A stretch of 64,000 nt of DNA, from NCBI RefSeq assembly GCF_047675955.1, contig NC_132914.1:38552521-38616520 (forward strand). The letters are read 5' to 3'. Below the pieces are notes generated by a model. It saw only the letters and a list, made by a program, of their open reading frames with translations. It ran no database searches and was not told the origin of the DNA. The translations under genes and the position numbers were made by a program. This document shows, in pieces, positions 1 through 11,120 of the stretch. The DNA comes from Chlorocebus sabaeus. Taxonomy: Eukaryota > Chordata > Mammalia > Primates > Cercopithecidae. Position 1 is the stretch's first letter. Every line of letters begins with the position of its first letter.

Positions 1-721
1 ACTGTGCTTTGTCCTTTTTATGAATGAAAAAAAAATTAGTATAAAGTAATAAATGTCTTACTGTTACCCAAGAAAGAACAATTGTCCTTTCAATTTACCT
101 CAAGTTTCAATTTATTTTTAGAAGGTTTTAATTACAAGTTCAATAGCAGGAAATAAATATTCTGGTTAAGCAACAGTTCAGTATTTGAAGATACTACAAA
201 AAGTATGCACATAGAAACACACACAGAGTCATTATTACATTGAAATAAGATCACCTGGTAAATAACTTCAACCCATGAAGATGTCAGTGAATATCAATGT
301 AAACTGAAACACTAAAGCAAGCTGCTAGATGCTAAAAAAAAATGAGACTTTTTAACCCAGAATGAGCTGAGCCTGGAATAGAGGTATCTGCATAATGGCA
401 TGAATCTATGGGAGGAGTCTGCTACAGGTAAAGCTTCTGAGTCCTGAGGCAGGCTGGGCCCAGAAAACTGCATCCCATGGCTGCCTGTGTTCTGATAGTG
501 GTTTCGCGTTGGAATTCTCATCTCCCTTCCTGTTTCATGAAGCGTGCTTCGCCTTGGATTCTGGTTTTCCTGTTTGGACATTGTCTCTGTTTCTAGACCT
601 TAAGTATTAGATTAGCTCCCTTCTAATATTTTGTATTTGGTATTTGACCTTCGACTGACCCCAGCTCAGATTCTCCAGGCTTTGGGAGATCAAAGCTTCT
701 TTCTGTGAGAGTGTGTTCCAT
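1..721. other. unassigned AT-rich sequence
   Basis: I recognise no repeat family or exon here. A short minus-strand open frame near 312-581 has no family resemblance and is taken as chance. Confidence 0.5.
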
Positions 722-850
722 GTTAATGATTCTCAAACCTGGTTGCCCATCGGGATCACCTGGAGAATTAGAAAAATTAAAATGAATTCCCTGGACCCCA
801 GTCCAGATTTATCAAATCAGAATCTGGGGACTGAGCTATATTTTGGAGGG
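722..850. mobile_element. MER5-like (hAT-Charlie) DNA transposon remnant
   Basis: The stretch runs from a TTCTCAAAC-type end through GGATCACCTGGAGAATTA, the hallmark of the non-autonomous MER5 group, to an internal CAGAATCTGGGG motif. The far end is missing, so no full terminal inverted repeat pair or 8-bp target duplication can be shown. It is a non-coding fossil of a family mobilised by hAT transposases. Confidence 0.6.
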
Positions 851-1114
851 AATGTTCAGTACTATCTGATAGGGAGTTGGGTTTGAGGTGTTCATGATCA
901 CTGCAGGCTGGATTAACTGATAGTGTCAACTGAAAGAACAATATATTTCAATAGCATGTCTACATAACTTAATATCTCTTAAAAGAAAAGAATCCATAAC
1001 CTTGGCTTGCCTAAAATGCTGATTTGTTTATAATTATTCTTATTTTGTTCTACATCTTAATATCAAAATACAATGCACTTTTTGTCTGGCAAAAATAAAC
1101 CCTACCTTGTTTGT

Positions 1115-1212
1115 ATCCAGACTGCAGACAAAAATGCACCTCAGAAGATTTCTCCTCTAAAGGATCCAGACTGCAGACAAAAATGCACCTCAGAAGATTT
1201 TTCCTCTAAAGG
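1115..1212. repeat. 49-bp tandem duplication, two copies
   Basis: Copy one is 1115-1163 and copy two 1164-1212. I count one difference between them (C versus T in the pyrimidine run before CCTCTAAAGG). The unit is not a microsatellite and not a transposon I know. Near identity implies a recent local duplication. A chance open frame crosses it but has no coding support. Confidence 0.9.
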
Positions 1213-1654
1213 AATGTGGACTTTTTCTTTTTCCTTCATGATACTTGGAAAATGAATTAAATTTTAATACTTAATTTCCCAAGTCTATCATCTTCTGGAG
1301 GTTGCTAATAAAAAAAAAAAATGATGAAAGCCTCCTCCAAACTTCAGTATTTGTTTCTTCAGAATAGACATATGATGACTTTGAATGAATTGACTTGTAA
1401 ACTAGTTTATAGGTTTCACTATTGTTCATCCTATTTTAAAACCAAGTTTCACTTTTCCATTACTAGAAATAAGTCCGCTGCCTGGGGTAATATATATCAG
1501 TTCCTACAATGCCATTACTAATTTTGCTCTAGAATTCAGTCAGGCTCATCCTCAAGCACAACTGTGAAGTTAATCCTTTTTCATTCAGGATCATTTTCTT
1601 TCACAGATGCTGCCTTGAAAGCAAAGCCAAATATCTTAATCTTTTCTTGCATTT
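1213..1654. other. unassigned sequence
   Basis: An A-run of about 12 lies near 1309-1321. Otherwise I see no recognisable repeat, and the open frame at 1321-1521 shows no family features. Confidence 0.5.
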
Positions 1655-2105
1655 GTTTCCCAGAACTGCAGTAAAAATTACCACAAACTAAGGGGCTTAC
1701 AACACATAATTTATTTTCTCACATCTTACACATCTTACAACACATCTCTTATTTTCTGGGGGCTGTAAGTCTAAAATGAAGGTGTCAGTCTGCCTTCTGG
1801 AGACTCTGAAGGAGAATCTGTTCTAAACCCCTCTCTCGTTTCTTTTCATGGTTGCAGGCAGTGCTTGATATTCCTTGGCTTGCAGCTGTAACACTCCGAT
1901 CTCTAACTCTTGCCACATGGCATATTCCCTGTGAGTCTTGGTGTCCACATTTCTCTCTTTTATCAGGACACCAGTCACTGGATTATGGACCACCTTAATA
2001 TCCAGCATAACCTCAATTTAATTACATATGCAAAGACACTATTTCTAAATAAGGTCACATTCACAGGTACTGAGTGGACATATATTTTGTCTCAACCTAG
2101 TATAG
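1655..2105 (-). mobile_element. MaLR-type LTR (MLT1-like), minus strand
   Basis: Read on the plus strand it opens with the reverse complement of a MaLR 3' end (AAATTACCACAAACTAAG-like) and continues through a GGACACCAGTCACTGGAT motif to GCAAAGACACTATTTCTAAA and AGGTCACATTCACAGG. These are ordered landmarks of old MLT1-class LTRs. No internal sequence or partner LTR is adjacent, so it is probably a solo LTR. Subfamily is not resolved. Confidence 0.75.
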
Positions 2106-2189
2106 TTCTCATTTCCTCTTTTTAAAACCTGATATGCGTCACTCACACTAATGTGGATATGACTGAAATGCTGCTCTAAGCATCTTTTC

Positions 2190-2510
2190 AGAAAGCATTT
2201 ATGTTGATAGTTTACAACAACATGGATGAAACTCAAATGCATTATGCTAAGTGAAAAGAAGCCAGATTCAAAATGCTGTGTGATGCCATTTATAGAACAT
2301 TCGGAAACAGTCAGAATGCTAGTGGTTGCAAGGAGTTGAGAGGAGGTGGAGGGTCTGACTGCACAGAAGCAGCATGAGGGAACTCTTAGGGGCGATAGAA
2401 CTGGTTGTGGTGACTGAAATCTATGCATTTGTCAAAACTCACAAAATTGCCCATCAAAAGGGTGAGCTTTACAGTATGTACATTAAAACAACTTTTTTAA
2501 AAATGAAATT
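2190..2510 (+). mobile_element. old L1 (L1M) 3' end
   Basis: The order ACAACATGGATGAAACTCA, GCTAAGTGAAAAGAAGCCAG, a VNTR-like middle and a final ACAGTATGTACATTAAAACA is the 3' end of mammalian L1M elements (end of ORF2 and 3' UTR). Divergence is high. No open frame survives. Confidence 0.75.
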
Positions 2511-2649
2511 TTGAAAAGATCATGACCATTGGACAGATCTGTGATAATATTTTAATGCTACCTGTTATTACCTATAAGATCTTGGACAAGAAATACGGCA
2601 TTCTGAGGTGCAGTTTCCTCTTCTCTAAAATAGGGATAACACTTCTCAA

Positions 2650-3455
2650 TTGTTCAGAATTCTTTTAGTTGCAAATGACAGACAGTCAACTCCAATAGCT
2701 TTAAGGAAATAATAAAAAAAGAGTCAATTGGCTCAAATAATGTAGTCTCTAAGATGGAATAGATATAAGGGCTTTAGTAATGTTCTCAGTGTTTCTCTTC
2801 ATCCATGGATTCTGCATCTCTGGCAGGTTATCTTTTTGTGGAAGGAATCCGGGGTGCTGACATTTCCAAACCTACGTCCTCCTGATCAATGGTCCAAAAG
2901 TATTAGAGCCTCTCTCACTCTGACTCAGCATACATAGAAAATCTCAGTGAAGACTCAGATTATTCCCAGGAATGTAGTACATTTTATTTGCCATTTTGGA
3001 TAGCCTGTCTACCCTTCTGGGTAGTGAAATGGTGGCACAAACATTGTAATAGAAATATCCACCAGCCGGGCATGGTGGCTCATGCCTGTAATCCCAGCAC
3101 ATTGGGAGGCCGAGGAGGGTGGATCATCTGAGGTCAGGAATTTGAGACCAGCCTGGCCAACATGGCGGAACCCCCACCTCTACTAAAAATACAAAAAATC
3201 AGCTGGGCGTGGTGGTGGGTGCCTGTAATCCCAGATATTCAGGAGGCTGAGGCAGGAGAATTGCTTGAACCGTGAGGATGGAGGTTGCAGTGAGCTGACA
3301 CTGTGCCACCACTGCACTCCAGCCTGGGTGACAGAGTGCGACTCTGTCTCAAAAAAAAAAAAAAAAATCCCACCAGGACTAGATGGAGTGGAGAAGGATG
3401 TTCCCCTAGAAGAAATATCAGATGCCTGTCAGCACGAAAACCCTCCTTTTACCAC
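2650..3455 (-). repeat. old interspersed repeat split by an Alu, family unnamed
   Basis: The left part (2650-3064) starts with TTTTAGTTGCAAATGACAGA and the right part (3368-3455) continues with a GAGTGGAGAAGGATGTTCCC stretch. I recognise both as parts of one old, widespread primate repeat read backwards, but cannot name it safely. The Alu at 3065-3367 sits inside it. Confidence 0.5.
3065..3367 (+). mobile_element. Alu, probably AluS, nearly full length
   Basis: It begins with GCCGGGCATGGTGGCTCA, has both monomers joined by an A-rich linker, and ends in GACTCTGTCTC plus a 17-base A tail. The flanks read CCACCA on the left and TCCCACCA on the right, compatible with a short target duplication. 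Older than the AluY at 21.4 kb judging by its many substitutions. Confidence 0.95.
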
Positions 3456-3689
3456 ATCTCAAATGTACACTATTCCTGGTGATGAAAGGTGAGGGGAAAC
3501 CATGGTCAATCAGTCCCATCTACAGTGCTTTTATTATTTCTAAGAATGACATGAATATTCAACTATAGTACAAGTTTCCAAGGGACTTCGAAACTTCATT
3601 AGAAAAGTTTATCCACATTACACAATCACTTCAAGTAATCACAGGGAAGGGACGTGTCACATTAAAGTGTTGCAAACACATGCACTATT

Positions 3690-4190
3690 TTAAGTGAACT
3701 ATATTCATTATTCACAAAACCTCAGTGGCATATAACAGTAAAAACTGCTCACACATTTGAACAGCAGTAGGTCAGATATGTGGCTTTGCTTATCTGAACT
3801 GAACTCCCTCGCATGTTCAGGAGTCAGTTGACTGTCAGCTGTCCAAAGCTGCCCTTAGATGGGGCCTTTAGGGTAACTTGGCTCCGTTTCACTTTTCTCC
3901 CATTGTCCAGCAGGCTAGACCTGGCACGTTCTCACAGCTGACAGAGCTGCAAGAAAGCGTGTGGAAACATGTAGCTACTCTCTCAAACTTTTGTTTGCTT
4001 CATGTCTGCTAACATCCTATTGACCAAATCGAGTCATATTATAAACCCGGAACCAAGAGGCATGGTAGGTCACCCACACATGCGGGTGGGCATTTTAAAG
4101 GTACAGCAGAGGATGTGGACATAGGAAGTATTGAAGAATTGGAGCCAAATGATGTAATCTACCACAGATACTTACCAAACTCCACTGGCT
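3690..4190 (-). mobile_element. old MaLR/ERVL-type LTR remnant
   Basis: Landmarks in order are AACCTCAGTGGCATATAACA, GCCTTTAGG..., CCTATTGACCAAATCGAGTC and a GGACATAGGAAG end. I recognise the series as an old mammalian LTR read backwards. Exact subfamily and ends are uncertain. Confidence 0.55.
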
Positions 4191-4768
4191 CTAAGAGGCC
4201 ACCAATTTTACTATTAAAAAAGAAAAAATATTTATAATTAAACTATAACACAATGCTTGTTTATCATGTAGAATTGTTATTCTTATTGAAACAGCTATTT
4301 ATTTGTACATATGTTTTTATGATGTTATACTCATGCATAGGCAACAAAGAAGCTGTACAAAAATTGTGCTAAGATAGTCTGACAAATTCTTTACATTTAG
4401 AATAAGCCTCATAAATCGCTCCTAAACTTTCAGTAGTTGATATTTGTATTTTGTTACAAAATGTCATATTTTGGTGGTAGTGGTGTCTACATCATTACTT
4501 AAAGGATGCTCCAATATTTCTTTCAAGCTTCTGATGCCTATTCTGCCAGTGTTTTCTCAATCTTACCAGTCATCAACAGAAAGTTATTGTGGCCATTGAA
4601 AAAAATATGTTCATAAACTCTTCTCTTCAAGAGGTGGAAAGTAACTCTGGTCCCCTTGAGAGTGCGCTGAATTTAATGAATCAGCTCTAGAGAATGAGAT
4701 CAAGCAGAACTGACAGTGGAGGACTTTGGAAACTAGGTCATTAAAAGCCAGTGTGGTCTCCATCTTAA

Positions 4769-4769
<1 letters not shown>

Positions 4770-4829
<60 letters not shown>
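4770..4829. repeat. (CT)n microsatellite
   Basis: About 60 bases of near-pure CT repeat lie inside the MLT1-type LTR. The LTR family is pyrimidine-rich at this point, so slippage expansion of an inherited seed is likely. A low-complexity serine/leucine open frame across it is an artefact. Confidence 0.97.
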
Positions 4830-4830
<1 letters not shown>

Positions 4831-4891
4831 ATCAATGGCTCTTTGAGAAGCCAGCTGTTATATTCTAAGGGAATTCAGCCAGCCCTGTGGA

Positions 4892-4919
4892 GATATTCAT
4901 ATAGTGATATTCATATAGT
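4892..4919. repeat. 14-bp tandem duplication
   Basis: GATATTCATATAGT occurs twice head to tail (4892-4905 and 4906-4919) within the LTR. Confidence 0.9.
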
Positions 4920-5214
4920 GAGAAACTGATACCTCCTGCCAGCATCCCTATGAGTGAGCCATCTTGCAAGCATATCAGCCTGTCAAGCCTTCAGATGAAT
5001 ACAGTCTAGGCTGAAAGCCTAACTGCCATATAATGAAAGACCTTGAGCTAGAATCGCCCAAATGTCTGCTCCCAGGTTTATGACCTTCAGGAACTATCTG
5101 AGATAGTAATAATTTGTTGTTTTAAGCCACTATATTTTGGAGTAATTTATTATATAGTAATAGATAACTGTACAATTGGCATATGATTGAGACTCTTAAG
5201 TGACTTGTTGACAA

Positions 5215-5803
5215 TTTTTTTTTTCCTTTTTTTATTATACTTTAAGTTCTAGGGTACATGTGCACAATGTGCAGGTTTGTTATATATGTATACATGTGCC
5301 ATGTTGGTGTGCTGCACCCATTAACTCGTCATTTACATTAGTTATATCTCCTAATGCTATCCCTCCCCACCCCTCCCCACAATAGGACCCGGTGTGTGAT
5401 GTTCTCTTTCCTGTGTCCAAGTGATCTCATTGTTCAGTTCCCACCTATGAGTGAGAACATGTGGTATTTGGTTTTCTGTTCTTGTGATAGTTTGCTGAGA
5501 ATGATGGTTTCCAGCTGCATCTAGGTCCCTACAAAGGACATGAACTCATCCTTTATTATGGCTGCATAGTATTCCATGGTGTATATGTGCCACATTTTCT
5601 TAATCCAGTCTGTCACTGATGGACATTTGGGTTGATTCCAAGTCTTTGCTATTGTGAATAGTGCCGCAGTAAACATATGTGTGCATGTGTCTTTATAGCA
5701 GCATGACTTATAATCCTTTGGGTATATCCCCAGTAATGGGATGGCTGGGTCAAATGGTATTTCTAGTTCTAGATCCTTGAGGAATCGCCACACTGGTTTC
5801 CAC
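5215..5803 (-). mobile_element. L1PA 3' end, 5'-truncated
   Basis: The poly(T) at the left is the reversed poly(A) tail. Next come the L1PA 3' UTR (TACTTTAAGTTCTAGGGTAC) and the end of ORF2 (reversed), with truncation near 5803. It reads GTCTGTCACTGATGGACATT, a variant shared with the L1 at 23.2 kb and differing from the human L1PA form I remember. The minus-strand open frame at 5521-5850 is the broken ORF2 C-terminus. No clear target duplication was found. Confidence 0.95.
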
Positions 5804-5806
5804 CAT

Positions 5807-7229
5807 TTTAAGCAAATGAATTTGTCCAATTTGACCAATAGAAATAACAAAGGTAACCCTATATGCCCAACTACTCTATTTTCATGTATTTCTGTATGCT
5901 ATAACAATTTAATTTCAATGCTGAATTATAAGACACTTAAAAAGCATTCAAACTCATGTGTTATCTCCAAAATATTTCCAACTCAATTGAAGTAATGATG
6001 ATATAAACAGTTATGATAAGGTGACTTATGTGTAGGCAATAACAACTCTGCCATAGTTGTCTCCTGGCTAACAGCAATTGAAATATACCATTAATTTTAA
6101 GATGCATCCTATTTTAAGAGATGTTAACATATTTTTAAAATGTGTGCTCTAGAAATATGGTACGTAACAGTTCTTATGAACACTTGCAGCTTCTTTGACT
6201 AAATTTAGGGTAAAGAAGATGAAAGTTATATCTAGGTTAGGATGTTGAAGAGTAATTGGTTTACTGAAGATGCAAGACTCCAGTTTAGCTGTCTGGGACC
6301 CACTGGGAACTGAGATGAGCATGGTTGTCCAGGGAAATAGTTTTTATCTTTACAGCTATCATAAAGGCAACAGCTCAAAGAATTCTGTCTAACTCAACTG
6401 TTTCACTATTTCTTTACATCTTCACACATTAGTACAAGCCCATGCATGAAATAAGGACTCAATACATATATAGTGAATGGATTGTTGAATAAAAAACAGA
6501 GGTTTTAGATTTTCAGTGTTAGATTAGCATATTTTCTAGAAATATTTTTATGTTACTTGGTTGATAATTTGCTTATTTCACATATTCTAATATCATGAGA
6601 ACTCTTTACTAAAATACCAATCGGTTTTTGACAATGCTATGTTTACAGGTTTAAGTCTGTAAAAAATTGTAGGTGGAGAAAAGGCTCATTGAAGGATGAT
6701 CACTAAAGAGGAAGAAATTTATCTACAGTTGTACACCCAGGACATATCCAGGACCTCCTCTTCTGAGTATTGTTTCTGCAACATTTCATTTCTAAATGTT
6801 TGCACCACAGGAGTGCTAGATCATATTAACATAAGCAATAATACTCTACAGTTTGTGGCACACACTAATGCACTATGCACAATGTCTCATCTATTATTTA
6901 TTTTTATGTATTTATTTATATATTTTATTATGTGTTTCTCTATTTTAACTCCAATCCCACATCACACCATGCTTTCACTGTCATATATTCAATGCTTGTC
7001 CTTTCAATTAATCTTTATTTTATTTATATACTATTATGTGAACAATAAATAGGATTCATATATTTGGTTTTATTTATATAAATTATATTTTGCTGCATAT
7101 TCTATTTGGCTTCATAGCTCTTTTGGTTAACATTACTTTTTCTGATATATCTATATGTATGTCTAGTTTATTCCTCTGGTTAATTTTGGTACATTTTATC
7201 CCTTTGTTCCCATTCTGTTTTATAATCTC
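5807..7229. other. unassigned AT-rich sequence
   Basis: No family recognised. TTTAT-rich low complexity occurs around 6890-7080. The open frame at 6696-7052 is rich in I, F, L and Y because of base composition and does not look like a real membrane protein gene. Confidence 0.5.
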
Positions 7230-7660
7230 CCCACTAGAGATAATTTTAGAGTAAACATTTATTTGCATGCTTCTTTATGTACCTCTATGGGAATTTTTCT
7301 GGCATATAAATTCGGTAATAGAATTGCTAGATTATTGTACATGTGAATAATATATTATTTATCATGCATATTCACTCATTCAACAGCATACTTCTCCTTT
7401 TCGTGTTAAGGATACAGCAATGAGAAAAATTAAGTCATACCAATTTGAAAAGGTGGCTCTAATTTTTCACTTCTTTCAACAGTTGAGGATTTCCATTTTC
7501 TCATCCAAGCTTGATATTATATAGATACAAAATTTAGCCAATCTGGTCATGTATACAGTGTTTTAGTTTACATTTCTCTGATTACTAAATGTTCTGACCA
7601 CCTCTTTGTATAATTATTACTTATATATTTTTCTTTTGTGAATTGTCTGGTCATAACAAA
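7230..7660 (-). mobile_element. old L1M fragment, interrupted by an L2 end
   Basis: Reversed L1M ORF2-end motifs are seen at 7230-7354 (GGTAATAGAATTGCTAGAT) and resume at 7441-7660 (TTTACATTTCTCTGATTACT). Between them, 7355-7440 resembles the reversed 3' end of L2 (TTCACTCATTCAACA, GGATACAGCAATGAGAAAAA). All parts are badly eroded. Confidence 0.55.
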
Positions 7661-7700
7661 ACATTTTAACATTCTATAGAAATCTTAAACATACACATAC
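7661..7700 (+). mobile_element. L1M fragment, left flank of THE1
   Basis: The bases just before THE1 read CTTAAACATACACATAC, matching L1M ORF2 sequence that resumes at 10001. THE1 therefore landed inside an L1M on the plus strand. Confidence 0.55.
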
Positions 7701-8063
7701 TGATATGGTTTGGCTATGTCCCCTCCCAAATCACATCTTGAACTGTAGTTCCCATAAACCCACATGTCATGGGAGGGACCCAGTGGGAGGTAATTGAATC
7801 ATAGGGGCAGGTTTTTCCTGTGCTACTCTCCTGACAGTGAATGGGTCTCATGTGATCTGACGGTTTTATAAAGGGCAGTTCCCCTGCACATGGTCTCTTG
7901 CCTGCCACCATGTAAGATATGCCTTTGCTCCTCCTTCACCTTCTGCCATGATTGGGAAGCCTCCCCAGCCATATTGAACTGTGAATTGATTAAACCCCTT
8001 TTTCTTTATAAATTACCCAGTCTCAGGTATTTCTTCATAGCAGTGTGAAAATGGACTAATACA
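7701..8063 (+). mobile_element. THE1 5' LTR
   Basis: It starts TGATATGGTTTGGCTATG and ends GGACTAATACA, the MaLR LTR termini. Inside are GGGAGGGACCCAGTGGGAGG, GCCACCATGTAAGATATGCC and CCTCCCCAGCCATATTGAAC. The 5 bases before it (CATAC, 7696-7700) pair with CATAT at 10001-10005, a slightly decayed 5-bp target duplication. Confidence 0.95.
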
Positions 8064-9636
8064 CTAAATTGGTACCAGTAGAGTGGGGTACTATAATGAT
8101 ATCCAAAAATGTAGAAGTGACTTTGAAACTGGGTAACAGGCAGAGGCTGGAACAATTTGGAGGGCTCAGAAAAAGACAGGAAAGTGTGGGAACGTTTGGA
8201 ACTTCCTAGAGATTTAAGGAATAGCTTTGACCGAAATGCTAATAGTGATATGGACAACGAAGGCCAGGCAGAGGTGGTCTCAGATGGAGATGTGGAATAA
8301 AGGTGACTGCTGCTATATTTTAGCAAAAAGACTAGTGGCATTTGCCCCTGCCCTAGAGATCTGTGGAACTTTGAACTTGAGAGACATGAGTTAGGGTATC
8401 TGGTGGAAGAAATGTCTAAGCATTCAAGAGGTGACTTGGGTGCTGTTAAAAGCATTCAGTTTTATGTATTCACAAAGATATGGTTTGGAATTGAAACTTA
8501 TATTTAAAAGGAAAGCCAAGCATAAAAGTTTATAAAATTTGCAGCCTGACAATACAATAGAAAAAAAAAATGCATCTTCTGAGGAAAAATTCAAGCTGAC
8601 TGCAGAAAATTGCATAAATAACAAGGAGTCAATTGTTAATCACAAGACAATGGAGAAACTGTCTCCAGTGCATGTCAGAGGTCTTCATGGCAGTCCCTTC
8701 TATCACAAGTTGGTAGGCCTAGGAGGAAAAAATGATTTTGTGGGCTGGGCCGACAGCTTTGCTGCTCTGTGTAGCCTCAAGACTTGGTGCCCTACATCCC
8801 AGCATGGCTAAAAAGGGTCAATGCACAGCTCAGGCCACTGCTTCAGAGGATGCAAGGCCCAAGCCTTGGTGGTTTCCATATGGTGTTGGGCCTGCAGGTG
8901 CACAGAAGTCAAGAATTGAGGTTTGGGAACCTCTGCCTGGATTTCAGGGGATGTATGGAAACACCTGGATGTCCAGGCAGTAGTGTGTTGCAGGGGCAAA
9001 GCCCTCATGGAGAACCTTTGCTAGGGCAGTGCAGAAGGGAAATCTGGGGTAGGAGCCCCCACACAGAGTCTATACTAGGGCACTGCCTAGTGGAGCTGTG
9101 AGAAGAGGACCACCATCCTCCAGACCCCAGAATAGTAGATCAACTGGCAGCTTGCAACATGTGCCTAGAAAAGCCACAGACACTCAATGCCAGCCTGGGA
9201 AAGCAGCCAGATGGGGGCTATATTCTGCAAAGCCATATGGTCCCAAGGATCATGGGAACCCACCTCTTACATCAGCCTGACCCGGATGTGAGACCTGGAG
9301 TCAAAGGAGATCATTTTGGAGCTTTAAGGTGTGATGGCCCTGCTGCATTCTGGACTTGTGTGGGACTTGTAGCCCCTTTTTTGGGTCAATGTCTCCTATT
9401 TGAAATAGGTGTATTTACCCAATGCTTGGATCTCCACTGTATCTAGGAAGTAACTAACTTGCTTTTGTTTTTACAAGCTCACAGGTGGAAGGGTACTTTC
9501 CTTGTCTCAGATGAGACTTTGGACTGTGGACTTTTGAGTTAATGCTGAAATGAGTTAAGACTTTGAGGAACTGTTGGAAAGACATAATTTGTTTTGAAAT
9601 ATGAGGACATCAGATTTGGGAGGGGCTGGGGCAAAA
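8064..9636 (+). mobile_element. THE1 internal region (non-coding MaLR)
   Basis: It begins right after the LTR with AAATTGGTACCAGTAGAG, the primer-binding-site region, and follows the THE1 internal consensus as I remember it: GAAACTGGGTAACAGGCAG, GGATGTATGGAAACACCTGG and GAGACTTTGGACTGTGGACT. About 1.57 kb is the usual length for this non-autonomous class. Short overlapping open frames at 8732-9446 are leftovers with no gag, pol or env motif, as expected for THE1. Confidence 0.93.
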
Positions 9637-10000
9637 TAATACAGTTTGGCTGTGTCAGCATCCAAATCTTATCTTGAATTGAAGTTTCCATAATCCCCAC
9701 ATGTCATGGGAGACAACCAGTGGGAGGTAATTGAATCATAGGGCGGTTTTTTTCCTGTAATGTTCTCATGATAGTGAATAAGTATCACAAGATCTGATGG
9801 ATTTATGAAAGGCGTTTCCCCTACACATGCTGTCCTGCCTGCTGCCCTGTAAGATGTGCCATTGCTCCTCCTTTGCCTTCTACCATGATTGTGAGGCCTC
9901 CCCAGCCATGTGGAACTGTGAGTCCATTAAACCTCTTTTTCTTTATAAATTATGCAGTCTCAGGTATTTCTTCTTAGCAGTATGAACATGGACTAATGCA
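9637..10000 (+). mobile_element. THE1 3' LTR
   Basis: Second copy of the LTR at 7701-8063, here beginning with a decayed TAATACAGTTTGGCTGTG and ending GGACTAATGCA. Both LTRs and the internal part are present, so this is a full provirus-like copy, not a solo LTR. Many differences between the two LTRs show that it is old. Confidence 0.93.
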
Positions 10001-10168
10001 CATATCTTATGAGCAAGCGATTTCACTTATGGGTATATATGATAGAAAAATGTGTGCATATGTGCACCAAGTATCAGAATGTTCATGCTAGCACTGTTCA
10101 TAATAGCTCAAATTTAAAATCGACCTAAATGCCCATCAATAATAGCTTAGATAAATACACTGTGGTAT
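10001..10168 (+). mobile_element. L1M fragment between THE1 and the next LTR
   Basis: ATGTTCATGCTAGCACTGTT, AATGCCCATCAATAATAGCT and CACTGTGGTAT are the L1M ORF2-end series. It continues at 10642. Confidence 0.75.
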
Positions 10169-10641
10169 TGTGTTAGTCAGGTTCTCCAGAGAAACAGAAT
10201 GAATAGGATAGAAAATAGATAAATGAAAGATAGATAGAGGGCCAGAGATTTATTACGAGAGACTGGCTCGCATGATTATGAAGTCCCCCCATTTCCTATC
10301 TGCAAGCTAAAGGCCCAGGAAATGTAGTGGTACAGTTCCAGTTCAAGTACAAGGCCTGAGAACCAGAAGTGCTGACGTCAGGGCAGGAAGTGATGGATAT
10401 CCCAGCTCCAACAGAGAGAGTAAATTCACCCTTCCTCTACCTCTTTGTTCTGCTTAGGCCTTCAACAGGTTGGATGATGCCCAGCCACACTGGTGAAGAC
10501 CATCTTCTTTTCTCAGTCTACTGATTTAAATGCTAATCTCTTCAGGAAATATCCTCAATGGCATATCCAGAAATAATGTTTTGGCAGCTATCTGGGTATC
10601 CCTTGGCCCAGTCAAACTGGCACATAAAATTAACCATGACA
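10169..10641 (-). mobile_element. ERVL/MaLR-type LTR (MLT2-like), minus strand
   Basis: On the plus strand it opens TGTGTTAGTCAGGTTCTCC and closes TTAACCATGACA, i.e. TG...CA. Inside are CCAGTTCAAGTACAAGGC, CTTCAACAGGTTGGATGATG and GTCAAACTGGCACATAAAAT. GGTAT (10164-10168) and GGTAA (10642-10646) look like a 5-bp target duplication with one change. A relative lies at 48932-49420. Subfamily name is from memory and uncertain. Confidence 0.8.
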
Positions 10642-11120
10642 GGTAACTTTCATATAATAAAATATTATACAACAATGAATATGTAGAGCCTATTACTACA
10701 TTCAACAGGAATGTATCTTACATACATAAATAGGATGGAGAAGCCAAACGCAAAATAATACATGCTGGAAGATTACTTTTTAAAAGTTCAAGGACAGCAA
10801 TTGCCATGGTTTTATCACTACACATTTGAGCACGTATCAAAATATTACACATACCCCCAAAATATGTACAACTATTATATATCAATAAAAAGTATAAGAA
10901 CAGGAAAAATGGGTCTATTTAATTAGAAGTCAGGATATTGGTTATATTTGGAAAGGCAGGTGAGAGTAGTGACTGTCAGGGAGTGTGAAGGGACTTCTAG
11001 GGAGATGGCTTTTCCTAATCTGGGTAGTAATTGCACTGTGTGAAAATTCATTAAGTTTTACACTTATGACTTGCGCAGTTTTATATATATCCATGTTATG
11101 TTTCAATAAGATACTAAAAA
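10642..11120 (+). mobile_element. L1M 3' end, continuation
   Basis: TATTATACAACAATGAATAT, a degraded 3' UTR and the end TGTTATGTTTCAATAAGATA complete the L1M interrupted at 10168. Two separate LTR insertions therefore cut one L1M. Confidence 0.7.

Larger units (their letters stand above)
4600..5173 (+). mobile_element. MLT1-type MaLR LTR with internal (CT)n
   Basis: After the CT tract the sequence follows MLT1 order: AGCCAGCTGTTATATTCTAA, GCCAGCCCTGTGGAGATATT, CCTCCTGCCAGCATCCC, GAGTGAGCCATCTTG, GTCAAGCCTTCAGATGA, then TTGTTGTTTTAAGCCACTAT and a final AATAGATAACTGTA. The LTR is old; its start is approximate. Confidence 0.75.

Noticed and set aside
4726..4929. Open frame with a serine/leucine repeat
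   Set aside because: It is the translation of the (CT)n microsatellite inside an LTR.
6696..7052. Possible small membrane protein
   Set aside because: The hydrophobic residues arise from TTTAT-rich low complexity.
8732..9446. Overlapping open frames that might be a retroviral gag
   Set aside because: They lie in the THE1 internal region, which is non-autonomous, and show no gag or zinc-knuckle motif.
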